DNA from: a virus
Length of the DNA: 64,000 nt
Reading direction: 5' to 3' (one strand)
IMG/VR virus record: IMGVR_UViG_3300042870_001850
Location: 19,312-83,311 of that record
The notes under the pieces were generated by a model. It searched no databases and was not told the origin of the DNA. It saw only the letters and a list, made by a program, of their open reading frames with translations. The position numbers were made by a program, and so were the translations under genes. Of the stretch, positions 1 through 6,329 are shown one piece after another. Positions within the stretch are counted from its first letter, which is position 1; the number at the start of each line of letters is the position of its first letter.

Positions 1-1605
1 AACGGCATTGCGATCAACGTCAATAACTACTTCAATAACGGAGCAAAATCCTACAACGGAGTATACGCAAACTCGTGGTCAACTTCTACTAACAACACTT
101 TTGATAACAACACGAACATCTACGCAGGCTCTGACTTCGTTATTGGAAACAACACAGTTGTAACTACTACCACTACTACTACCACTACGACAACAACAAG
201 CACTACTACTACTACTACTACTACAGTCCCAGAAGTGCCAACTGGCACGACAACAACTACCGAACCAGCGGTTGTCCCTCCTCCTGTTGAGACGATTCCA
301 ACAGAAAACACCACTGTCTCAATTCCTGAGTTAGACCCAAATCCAGTCGCAACTCCAGAACCAGAGACAACAGTTACAACAATTTCCCCAACTACTACAA
401 CCCTTATTGAAACAATATTTAACCCAGTGGAGGTAACCCCCGTTGAGACACCCACGAGCGAAGGTAACACCGAAGGTGATGGACCCGCCACCTCGATACC
501 ACAATATGCCCCAGAACAAGAGACAACAACACAAACGGATGAACCGCCGTTAGTTGTGCCAGAAGCTATACAAGATGCTGCCGACACTGCAGTTGCAGAT
601 ATTTTTGATGGACCCATGTCTAACGCAGGACTTGCAAACGCTGTTGATGATTTAGTTGCAGATGCGGAAACGCCTGAAGCACTAACCGCCGTGGTTAACT
701 CATTGCTTGACCAAGAACTAACAGACACGCAGTTCTCTACAGTAATTGATTCAGTGTTTGATGGACCTATGTCTGACGAAAACTTCTCTGCTGCAGTTGA
801 TGCTGTCTTTGCAGATACTTCAACGCTGAGCGACGAACAGTTTGACACTGCAGTGCAAGCAGTTTTTGATGGGCCTTTGTCAACCGAACAGTTTGGTGAC
901 GCTCTCGAGGCTGTCTTTAGCGAGCCAATCTCTGATGAGAAGTTTGATGCAATCATTGACGCCGTTTTGGATGAGCCACTTTCAGACGAACAGTTTGCAG
1001 AAGTTGTTGGGGTCCTTGAGTCCGACGCTGTCTCTGAAGAACAAGTAGCCGCAGCTGTTGATAGCATCTTGGAAAACGAAGTCACCGCTGAACAAGCAAC
1101 AGATCTTGCTACAAGCGAAAAAGTTTTGGAAAGCATTGATGCAGACCAAGCAGCAGAGATCTTCGATGCTGTTGCAGTTGATGAGCTGACTTCAGCAGAA
1201 GAAGCAGCACTTGTTGCAGCAGTAACAGACGCGCCAGATGAAGTAAAGAATGCATTCGAAGAAACAATTGACATCTTTGCTGAAGGCCTCGATGAGTACG
1301 TAGCTATTGGTTCTCAGGTTGACGTAGGAACACGTAGAAGCCTTATCGCAGCCTCTGCCGCAGTATCAACCCTGACAGCAGCCGGCGCGGCTGGAGCAGC
1401 ATCTGGAGGCTCTGGAGGACCATCTTCGAACGGTGGTGGCGGTAACGGCGGCGGCAATGGCGGCGGTAATGGAAACACCGAAGGCCGCAGTAAAAAAGAA
1501 GAAGAAGGCGAGCAAGAAGCCTCTGGTGAAATTGCTGGCCCAGAAGAAGACGAAAAGAAGAAACCCTTTACCCGTAATAGTATTTTCAAGTATCAGGAGA
1601 ACTAA
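1..1605 (+). CDS. C-terminal part of large Thr-rich, DGP-repeat surface or virion protein (partial)
   Basis: The frame is open from base 1 with no start codon in view, so the gene begins outside the window; 534 residues are visible. In order there is an Asn/Tyr-rich segment (1-50), a Thr tract encoded by act/aca triplets (bases 163-225), a Pro/Thr/Glu-rich region to about residue 185, then a run of acidic repeats of about 20-25 residues built on the pattern FDGPxSxEQFxxAVDAVF (residues 200-360). Next come an acidic helical region, an Ala-rich hydrophobic stretch (443-467), a Gly/Asn linker and a highly charged tail. No enzymatic motif is seen. The composition resembles cell-surface or virion adhesins, but I do not recognise a specific family. 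A small membrane-protein gene follows after two bases. Confidence 0.75.
   Translation, partial: NGIAINVNNYFNNGAKSYNGVYANSWSTSTNNTFDNNTNIYAGSDFVIGNNTVVTTTTTTTTTTTTSTTTTTTTTVPEVPTGTTTTTEPAVVPPPVETIPTENTTVSIPELDPNPVATPEPETTVTTISPTTTTLIETIFNPVEVTPVETPTSEGNTEGDGPATSIPQYAPEQETTTQTDEPPLVVPEAIQDAADTAVADIFDGPMSNAGLANAVDDLVADAETPEALTAVVNSLLDQELTDTQFSTVIDSVFDGPMSDENFSAAVDAVFADTSTLSDEQFDTAVQAVFDGPLSTEQFGDALEAVFSEPISDEKFDAIIDAVLDEPLSDEQFAEVVGVLESDAVSEEQVAAAVDSILENEVTAEQATDLATSEKVLESIDADQAAEIFDAVAVDELTSAEEAALVAAVTDAPDEVKNAFEETIDIFAEGLDEYVAIGSQVDVGTRRSLIAASAAVSTLTAAGAAGAASGGSGGPSSNGGGGNGGGNGGGNGNTEGRSKKEEEGEQEASGEIAGPEEDEKKKPFTRNSIFKYQEN
163..225 (+). repeat. act/aca triplet microsatellite encoding a poly-Thr tract
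   Basis: Twenty-one consecutive codons read twelve Thr, one Ser and eight Thr, mostly act. The triplet repeat stays in frame, so slippage would change linker length without breaking the protein. Confidence 0.8.
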
Positions 1606-1607
1606 CC

Positions 1608-1805
1608 ATGAAAAGAAAATTCAGCCCCATTGGATTCATCAAGAAGTTTGCAGACGAGACAGCCGCTTTGGCTTTCACGCTTGCAGGAAGCACCGTTGTG
1701 TTTGTCACCCTCTCGGGTCAAACACGCAAGATTGCTATCATTGCAACAGGAGTAGCTCTTCTTGTTCATTACATCCGTGTAATGGCCAAGAACGATATGG
1801 ACTAA
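1608..1805 (+). CDS. Small membrane protein
   Basis: 65 residues with a basic N-terminus (MKRKF) and two hydrophobic stretches, about residues 18-35 and 41-57, so probably two membrane segments with short basic loops. A good Shine-Dalgarno (aggag) lies 8 bases before the ATG, overlapping the end of the preceding large gene, so the two are probably co-transcribed. The size and shape would fit a holin or a membrane anchor for the preceding protein, but there is no lysin beside it. Function unknown. Confidence 0.6.
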   Translation: MKRKFSPIGFIKKFADETAALAFTLAGSTVVFVTLSGQTRKIAIIATGVALLVHYIRVMAKNDMD

Positions 1806-1808
1806 AAT
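1803..1808 (+). promoter_or_regulatory. -10 element of a predicted leaderless promoter for the nuclease gene
   Basis: TAAAAT is followed by exactly six bases and then the ATG at 1815, so transcription would start at or next to the start codon. No Shine-Dalgarno precedes this ATG. Confidence 0.4.
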
Positions 1809-1814
1809 ACAGCC

Positions 1815-2225
1815 ATGTATGAATACCATGTAAAGAAAGTCACCAAGATCGTTGACGGTGACACCATCGATGTTGAAATAGATCTTGGATTTGACATTTC
1901 ATTCTCGTCTCGAGTTCGCCTTGCTGGTATTGACACCCCTGAGTCACGCACAAAAGACTTAGCAGAAAAAACTCTTGGCCTTGAAGTAAAAGACAAGCTA
2001 AAGCATCTTATTGAAGGTGCTAAATCAATTGTAATTAAGACAGAAAAGATGGACAGCTCAGAGAAGTACGGCCGTATCCTCGGCTGGCTCTATCTTGACG
2101 GTGCAGAGACTTCTGTCAACGAAGCTCTTATCGCTGGAGGGTACGCATGGGGCTACATGGGCGATACCAAAGTAAAAGACTTTGAAGCTCTTCGCGCTCA
2201 GCGAATCAAAAGCGGCACAGCGTAA
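1815..2225 (+). CDS. Thermonuclease (staphylococcal-nuclease-like)
   Basis: 136 residues matching the SNase OB-fold: VDGDT at 13-17, RVRLAGIDTPES at 33-44 and YGRILGWL at 85-92. The catalytic set is present as R35, E43 and R87 with D16, D40 and T41 as calcium-site candidates, which is the numbering of the classical enzyme. It lacks an obvious signal peptide, so it is probably intracellular or virion-associated and would hydrolyse DNA or RNA to 3'-phosphomononucleotides. Such nucleases in phages may degrade host DNA or recycle nucleotides. The gene ends before a 75-bp gap that carries the promoter of the next gene. Confidence 0.85.
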   Translation: MYEYHVKKVTKIVDGDTIDVEIDLGFDISFSSRVRLAGIDTPESRTKDLAEKTLGLEVKDKLKHLIEGAKSIVIKTEKMDSSEKYGRILGWLYLDGAETSVNEALIAGGYAWGYMGDTKVKDFEALRAQRIKSGTA

Positions 2226-2288
2226 ATCGTTGTATTGACGCAGTTGAAGAATGCCCAAGAGAATGCATTTTTATAGAGCCCTGAGGCG

Positions 2289-2294
2289 TATAAT
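2289..2294 (+). promoter_or_regulatory. -10 element of a predicted leaderless promoter
   Basis: TATAAT, then six bases, then the ATG at 2301. No Shine-Dalgarno is visible before this ATG and no convincing -35 is seen. Confidence 0.5.
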
Positions 2295-2300
2295 AAATGT

Positions 2301-2975
2301 ATGGCAAAACCACGCGTAATCATTCTAGCCGCTGGCGATGGCGAACGCTGGAAAAACTTTCGTGGCACGCCAAAGCACCTAACAAAGGTTGAAAACAAAG
2401 TTCTGCTAGAGCGCACATGTGAGCAGTTCTTAAAGTACACCGACGATGTCTGTGTTATCGGATTAGATAACAGGTACCAAGTTGAAGGTACAAGTCTTTA
2501 TGTCATCAAGGCGCAGAACACTCACTGGAAAGACGCATCAAAGTTCTTGTCATCTAAGAATCTGTGGCTGAGAGATGGCAGAACAATTCTTGTCTTTGGC
2601 GATGTCTACTTTACTAGCGAAGCTGTCAAGACAATCATGAAGAACAATGACCCATTCAAGTTCTTCTTACGCACTGGTCCAAATGAACAAACAGGCGCTC
2701 GCTGGAAAGAAATCTTTGCGCTGTCGTTTGATCAAACAATGGCGCCAAAGATCGGGCAGAACCTTTTGTATCTGACATCGAGGGGTCAGGTAGACATTCA
2801 AGCAGGCTGGGCACTGTACCGCTATATGATTGGCACAACAGCAAACGGTCTATTTAACAATCCTTATTTCATCGAGATCAACGACTGGACAGAAGACTTT
2901 GACTTCCCAGAAGATCTTGAAATCTGGGAAGCGCATCGCGCTCGTCGGGCTGAAAACGCAGCTAAACTCGCGTAG
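2301..2975 (+). CDS. GT-A-fold nucleotidyltransferase-like protein (sugar-nucleotide pyrophosphorylase type)
   Basis: 224 residues. The N-terminus ILAAGDGERW (8-17) followed by GTPKHL (23-28) is the dinucleotide-binding signature of NTP-transferase pyrophosphorylases (LAAGxGxR...PK), with the Lys positioned for the NTP phosphates. A later FGDVYF segment resembles the metal-binding Asp region. These enzymes couple a sugar-1-phosphate or similar to an NTP; the acceptor cannot be told from sequence. It sits before a PhyH-type oxygenase and in the same genome as a beta-propeller glycosidase-like protein and methyltransferases, so a role in making a modified sugar is plausible but unproven. Confidence 0.7.
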   Translation: MAKPRVIILAAGDGERWKNFRGTPKHLTKVENKVLLERTCEQFLKYTDDVCVIGLDNRYQVEGTSLYVIKAQNTHWKDASKFLSSKNLWLRDGRTILVFGDVYFTSEAVKTIMKNNDPFKFFLRTGPNEQTGARWKEIFALSFDQTMAPKIGQNLLYLTSRGQVDIQAGWALYRYMIGTTANGLFNNPYFIEINDWTEDFDFPEDLEIWEAHRARRAENAAKLA

Positions 2976-3022
2976 CCAACCAGTCTACGCTGGCCACGTT
3001 GCTAGCAGATATAGTTGCGTAC

Positions 3023-3703
3023 ATGAACTTAAACCTCAATACGTGGCAAAGCGACGGTGTAGTGATTGTTCGCGGTCTCGCAGAAGAACACCTTATGACT
3101 GCGTACGAGGATTTATTCTTGGCAGAGCACACAGATACCAGCGGAAACATTAACTATTTAGGGTGGCTTGAGCAAGATCCGCATCTTGGCCGAAAAGAAA
3201 TACTTGATCTTTTTTGCACAGGCAGCATCGCAGAAAGTGCAAATCAAATAAGTAACACTGTAACTCTTCAGTCAGTTCTTACAACATGGATTTCTCCTGA
3301 ACTGCGATGGCACCAAGACATTAGAGTGTCTTTCCCTGACAAAAACCCACGGTACTTTGGCGCATGGGTTGCATTAGACAGAATAACAGTAGAATCAGGA
3401 CCTTTTTCAGCAGTACCAGGATCTCATCTGTGGGATTTTGACATAGAAGAATTACACAAAAGCACAGCAAATTACTATGAAGAACGGTTCTTTGAAGAGC
3501 AGATTGTTGCAAGAGCAGCAGAACCGCTAGTCTGTCTTCTTGATCGAGGCGATGTTGTGTTCTGGGGCGGATACACTGTCCATTCCGCTATGTGGGCAGC
3601 TCCTGGTGCAACGCGCAAGTGCGTGATTGGCCACTACGCTGAGCCAGAAGACAAGCCCGTTGTAAAACACGGAATCGGGTCATACTTAAGTTTCAACAGA
3701 TAG
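3023..3703 (+). CDS. Phytanoyl-CoA dioxygenase (PhyH)-family 2OG-Fe(II) oxygenase
   Basis: 226 residues from the ATG at 3023; an in-frame TTG eight codons upstream is possible but neither has a clear ribosome site. The jelly-roll metal triad reads WHQD (H97, D99) and H187 in YTVHSAM, with R198 in ATRKCVIGHY as the likely 2-oxoglutarate-binding Arg. SGPFSAVPGSH around residue 130 is the typical PhyH core strand. The enzyme would hydroxylate a small organic substrate using O2 and 2-oxoglutarate. It is similar in design to the PhyH gene at 17737-18489. The substrate is unknown. Confidence 0.85.
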   Translation: MNLNLNTWQSDGVVIVRGLAEEHLMTAYEDLFLAEHTDTSGNINYLGWLEQDPHLGRKEILDLFCTGSIAESANQISNTVTLQSVLTTWISPELRWHQDIRVSFPDKNPRYFGAWVALDRITVESGPFSAVPGSHLWDFDIEELHKSTANYYEERFFEEQIVARAAEPLVCLLDRGDVVFWGGYTVHSAMWAAPGATRKCVIGHYAEPEDKPVVKHGIGSYLSFNR

Positions 3704-3735
3704 TTTTTTGCTGATCACACTTTTTAATTTATCGT

Positions 3736-3744
3736 TGTTATAAT
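3736..3744 (+). promoter_or_regulatory. Extended -10 promoter before the HTH gene cluster
   Basis: TGTTATAAT is a perfect extended -10 (TGn-TATAAT). No -35 at proper spacing is seen, as expected for extended -10 promoters. It lies 46 bases before the ATG at 3790 and would drive the run of small coupled genes to 5521. Confidence 0.5.
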
Positions 3745-3789
3745 CGCAACTGTACATGTGTAACCACACATTAGATCTACAGGAGCAAA

Positions 3790-4269
3790 ATGACAAAGTC
3801 GGAATTAGTAACGCAGTACGCAGAGAAGATTAAACCGCTACTGCCACTTGCAAAGAAAGCCTATGGCTCAAGGACACAGGTAACGCCCGCGCACATAGCA
3901 AGCCAAGAGTACACGCAGTTACTTGTTGCGTTTGCAGAGCAAGGCGGAAGTCTATTACAGCTAGCAAAAGAACTTGATGTTGCGTACTCCGGTATGCGTC
4001 GTCGCATCTTCACGTCTGGCACAACACTTCCGTCAAACGCGCAGACAAAGCGCAGACTGACACCAGATCAAATCAATGAAGCAGTACTTCGCGTAGCTAC
4101 TGCTAAGAGTAAAGGCACCCAAGAGTATCATGCGCAATTGTCGTATGAATACTACGAAACAGGTGTATCACTCGGTGCACTTGCTAAAGGTCTTGGCATC
4201 ACAAATGCAGCACCGCTATATTACGGAATCAACCGACACTCAATGCGACAGGCGAATCAGCTGTCATGA
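3790..4269 (+). CDS. Small DNA-binding protein with HTH-like repeats
   Basis: 159 residues, preceded by a Shine-Dalgarno (caggag) and an extended -10 promoter. The segment LLQLAKELDVAYSGMRRRIF (56-75) reads as a helix-turn-helix, and the C-terminal half repeats the theme with SLGALAKGLGITNAAPLYYG, so the protein may hold two tandem HTH units. The rest is charged and helical. It is the first gene of a run of short genes whose stops and starts overlap, and could regulate them. I do not recognise a named family. Confidence 0.6.
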   Translation: MTKSELVTQYAEKIKPLLPLAKKAYGSRTQVTPAHIASQEYTQLLVAFAEQGGSLLQLAKELDVAYSGMRRRIFTSGTTLPSNAQTKRRLTPDQINEAVLRVATAKSKGTQEYHAQLSYEYYETGVSLGALAKGLGITNAAPLYYGINRHSMRQANQLS

Positions 4270-4433
4270 TGCCGCAGACAGCTCATGGAAATAAAGAAAG
4301 AGCAATAGTACGCGCACTAACAAGTCGTGGAGTTGTTCTATGGGACGGAATTCCCGAGCGTATTATTGAAGAACTACACAACAGCGGCTATAAAATCAAA
4401 AAGCGTAAAAGAGTAAAAAGAAAACAAACATGA
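4266..4433 (+). CDS. Small basic hypothetical protein
   Basis: 55 residues starting MMPQTAHGNK. The start overlaps the previous stop (atgatg over tga), which implies translational coupling. The C-terminal third is very basic (KIKKRKRVKRKQ), suggesting nucleic-acid binding. No family recognised. Confidence 0.5.
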   Translation: MMPQTAHGNKERAIVRALTSRGVVLWDGIPERIIEELHNSGYKIKKRKRVKRKQT

Positions 4434-4513
4434 GTACGCTCCTATACAACATCGCAGGCTGCGTCGTCCTTGTCGGAATCGTTTGGATGTTCTGGTGGAC
4501 AAGACCAAAATGA
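4430..4513 (+). CDS. Tiny single-span membrane peptide
   Basis: 27 residues that are almost entirely one hydrophobic segment ending in a Trp-rich belt (VWMFWW) and a short basic tail. Its ATG overlaps the stop of the gene before and its stop overlaps the ATG of the gene after (ATGA in both cases), so it sits in a coupled chain that supports it being real. Function unknown. Confidence 0.45.
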   Translation: MSTLLYNIAGCVVLVGIVWMFWWTRPK

Positions 4514-4653
4514 AAGACCAAGACCTCGTGCAGCGGCTGCTCTCCGCGTATGATGACATGCGCACAGGCTCTCGTAGCGATCTAAAAGATGCCGCTGATG
4601 AAATAACTACACTTCGCAAGAAACTAAAAGAATGCGAGAATCGCAATGAATGA
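4510..4653 (+). CDS. Small helical hypothetical protein
   Basis: 47 residues, predicted helical with a coiled-coil-like end (EITTLRKKLKECENRNE). It overlaps its neighbours by 4 and 8 bases in the same coupled chain. Not recognised. Confidence 0.45.
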   Translation: MKDQDLVQRLLSAYDDMRTGSRSDLKDAADEITTLRKKLKECENRNE

Positions 4654-5026
4654 ATACCAATCTCTAGCGCCATACATGCTCGAAAAGGATCCTGGTTACA
4701 GGATTGACTGCGGCCCCGGCTGGAAAGCGATTGTGCTTGACTGCCATGAGAAACTTTTAGCAATAGACCCAGACTATAAGATTTTGCAAATCAAGCAAAA
4801 GTTTAATGGACTGCGGTACTACTTTGCGTCAGACAGCGATAGGAAACAAGAGATGCTTGCAATCACTCAGAAGTATGAAACGCTGTCATTTAGTATTGAC
4901 GAACAGACAGGCGCACAGGTTGCACCAAAAGATCCTGACTCAGAAATAGAACGCTTAAACGTAGTAATCATAAATAAGACTGCCGACAATCAGTACTACC
5001 AAGCACTGCAGCGGGAGACTTACTAA
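4646..5026 (+). CDS. Conserved phage hypothetical protein
   Basis: 126 residues. The central pattern GPGWKAIVLDCHEKLLAIDPDY followed by KQKFNGLRYYF is a theme seen in many small phage proteins of unknown function (a helix with a DPxY turn, then a KFGGLRFY-like strand). The C-terminal region is charged and helical. The start overlaps the previous gene by 8 bases and the stop overlaps the next start by one base. No activity can be assigned. Confidence 0.55.
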   Translation: MNEYQSLAPYMLEKDPGYRIDCGPGWKAIVLDCHEKLLAIDPDYKILQIKQKFNGLRYYFASDSDRKQEMLAITQKYETLSFSIDEQTGAQVAPKDPDSEIERLNVVIINKTADNQYYQALQRETY

Positions 5027-5229
5027 TGATGTACCCAATCGTTTACATTTTTGGACTTTTCTCCGGATACCTTTTCTACTATTGGTGGATTAAGCCAGAC
5101 ATTAACGAACTAAAAGCAAAAGTAAGAAAGCACGAAGCACTTCGGGAAGCACGTCTACAGCGCGGAATAGATTTACTAAGAAAGACTAGAGCTCTGCAAG
5201 GAATAGATATAGATGGTGACGATGCCTGA
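5026..5229 (+). CDS. Small membrane-anchored coiled-coil protein
   Basis: 67 residues: an N-terminal hydrophobic span (residues 3-22, YPIVYIFGLFSGYLFYYWW) followed by a charged helix (LKAKVRKHEALREARLQ). Start codon shares a base with the preceding stop. This is the architecture of small phage membrane or spanin-like accessory proteins, but no specific function can be given. Confidence 0.5.
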   Translation: MMYPIVYIFGLFSGYLFYYWWIKPDINELKAKVRKHEALREARLQRGIDLLRKTRALQGIDIDGDDA

Positions 5230-5521
5230 TTTTTACGAAATGCGTAAAGCAGTGCTAAACGCAGACAAACGCTTTATCTTTGAAAATAATGTCTCTGAAC
5301 GTCTAAACAAAGAATACAAAGTTGAAATGAACTACACAAATATATACAGAACAGTCTATGAATCGCTAAAGCGTGATAGGTATAAGCACGAAGAGTTACA
5401 CTCGGCTTCAATAAGAATCACAGACGCTATATGGGAACTGCTCATTATGTGCAAAGAAGACAACGGCCTGCCTGAGACTGCAGGAACAATTGTTGACTCA
5501 GTTCTGAAGATTCTTAACTGA
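5213..5521 (+). CDS. Hypothetical helical protein
   Basis: 102 residues, mostly helical and charged, with no motif I recognise. The ATG at 5213 has an aggaat Shine-Dalgarno at usable spacing; a second ATG at 5222 is possible. It overlaps the preceding gene by 17 bases and its end converges on the WhiB gene, overlapping it by 24 bases tail to tail. Confidence 0.5.
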   Translation: MVTMPDFYEMRKAVLNADKRFIFENNVSERLNKEYKVEMNYTNIYRTVYESLKRDRYKHEELHSASIRITDAIWELLIMCKEDNGLPETAGTIVDSVLKILN

Positions 5522-5818
5522 CCTCTGCCGCCTAGCGCGGTCTCTACGATGCAGCACCGGATCTTTCAGATATCCAATAGCGTATCTTTGATCCTCGGAC
5601 TCGCCACCCCAAAAACCGTGCTCACCGTTCCTACGCGCGTACTCTCTACATTCATATGCAACAGTGCACTTCGCGCATATAGCCGCGGCTTTCTTTTCTT
5701 TCAAACGTTTGTCTACTGGCTTGTCAGTTGTGTCCGCAAAGAACAACTTAGACTGTCCCTTGCAGTTAGCTTCTTCAAACCACTCAATGTCATTGTCCAT
5801 CGTTCGTATGTTTTGCAT
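5498..5818 (-). CDS. WhiB-like iron-sulfur transcription regulator
   Basis: 106 residues from the chosen ATG at 5818. The four cluster cysteines are C19, C48, C51 and C57 in the Wbl order C...CxxCxxxxxC, followed by the family turn (G-FWGG, residues 68-72) and a basic C-terminal arm (HRRDRARRQR) for DNA contact. Wbl proteins hold a 4Fe-4S cluster, bind the host primary sigma factor and are confined to actinobacteria and their phages. Alternative starts exist at 5836 (inside an inverted repeat) and 5800. The repeat over the start suggests autoregulation. It is one of two Wbl genes here. Confidence 0.9.
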   Translation of the reverse strand: MQNIRTMDNDIEWFEEANCKGQSKLFFADTTDKPVDKRLKEKKAAAICAKCTVAYECREYARRNGEHGFWGGESEDQRYAIGYLKDPVLHRRDRARRQRSVKNLQN

Positions 5819-5836
5819 GATACAAAATTGTATCAT
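5817..5836. promoter_or_regulatory. Inverted repeat over the WhiB gene start, probable operator
   Basis: ATGATACA and TGTATCAT form 8-bp perfect arms around a 4-base centre. On the minus strand a TACAAT -10-like hexamer lies inside it, eight bases before the ATG at 5818, so a bound repressor would cover promoter and start codon. Confidence 0.45.
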
Positions 5837-5866
5837 GGTGACTTACTAAAATGAAGTTGAATGATC

Positions 5867-6022
5867 TTAATTATTAGTTAGTTTTTGTCTAACATCAAGA
5901 AGTAAGTCTGATATTTCAGATGCAGATACAAGAGTAGCATTTAACATATGAGAAAGCGCTTCGTCAATAATTAGTATAGCAGAGTTAATGCACTCTTCAG
6001 CTTCAGCGCTAATTGTCATCAT
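5867..6022 (-). CDS. Small acidic helical protein
   Basis: 51 residues (MMTISAEAEECINSA...), predicted all-helical and amphipathic, ending VRQKLTNN. A TAGAAT hexamer sits exactly six bases before the ATG, the leaderless arrangement found repeatedly in this window, which supports the gene. Not recognised. Confidence 0.5.
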   Translation of the reverse strand: MMTISAEAEECINSAILIIDEALSHMLNATLVSASEISDLLLDVRQKLTNN

Positions 6023-6028
6023 AGTAGC

Positions 6029-6034
6029 ATTCTA
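6029..6034 (-). promoter_or_regulatory. -10 element of a predicted leaderless promoter
   Basis: On the minus strand, TAGAAT is followed by six bases and the ATG at 6022. Confidence 0.45.
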
Positions 6035-6038
6035 CTAC

Positions 6039-6278
6039 TTACGCTTGCTTTTTCTCTACCTTTGCAAAGACAGCATTGATTTCTGCAACTGACAATTTGC
6101 CGTCATCCAAGAATGCGCGACTGAGTCCTTCGACAACAACTGCGACTCCTGCAATGCCTGCCATAAAGCACGCTTTATACAAAGGCACTCCTGCAATTGC
6201 ACCAGCGCCAATGACGCCTAAACCACTTGCAGCGAATGTAGCAACAATTCGCAACACGATATTCTTAACTTGTTCCAT
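6039..6278 (-). CDS. Holin-like small membrane protein
   Basis: 79 residues with two Ala/Gly/Val-rich membrane spans (about 6-27 and 33-52) and a short acidic cytoplasmic-type tail containing DDGKLSVAEINAVF, an EF-hand-like loop. The layout matches class II holin-like proteins annotated in actinobacterial and environmental phages. A strong Shine-Dalgarno (aggagagg) precedes the ATG. It is downstream of nothing obviously lytic on this strand; the endolysin is 5 kb away on the other strand. Holin role is inference. Confidence 0.55.
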   Translation of the reverse strand: MEQVKNIVLRIVATFAASGLGVIGAGAIAGVPLYKACFMAGIAGVAVVVEGLSRAFLDDGKLSVAEINAVFAKVEKKQA

Positions 6279-6329
6279 GACCTCTCCTAGAGAATTCGCC
6301 CTCTCCAGGATATGGTCATTCTATCGCAT

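Noticed and set aside
120-1274. Long minus-strand open frame of Ser/Ala/Val composition
   Set aside because: It is the antisense of the repeat protein; composition follows from codon choice on the plus strand and no ribosome site or motif is present.
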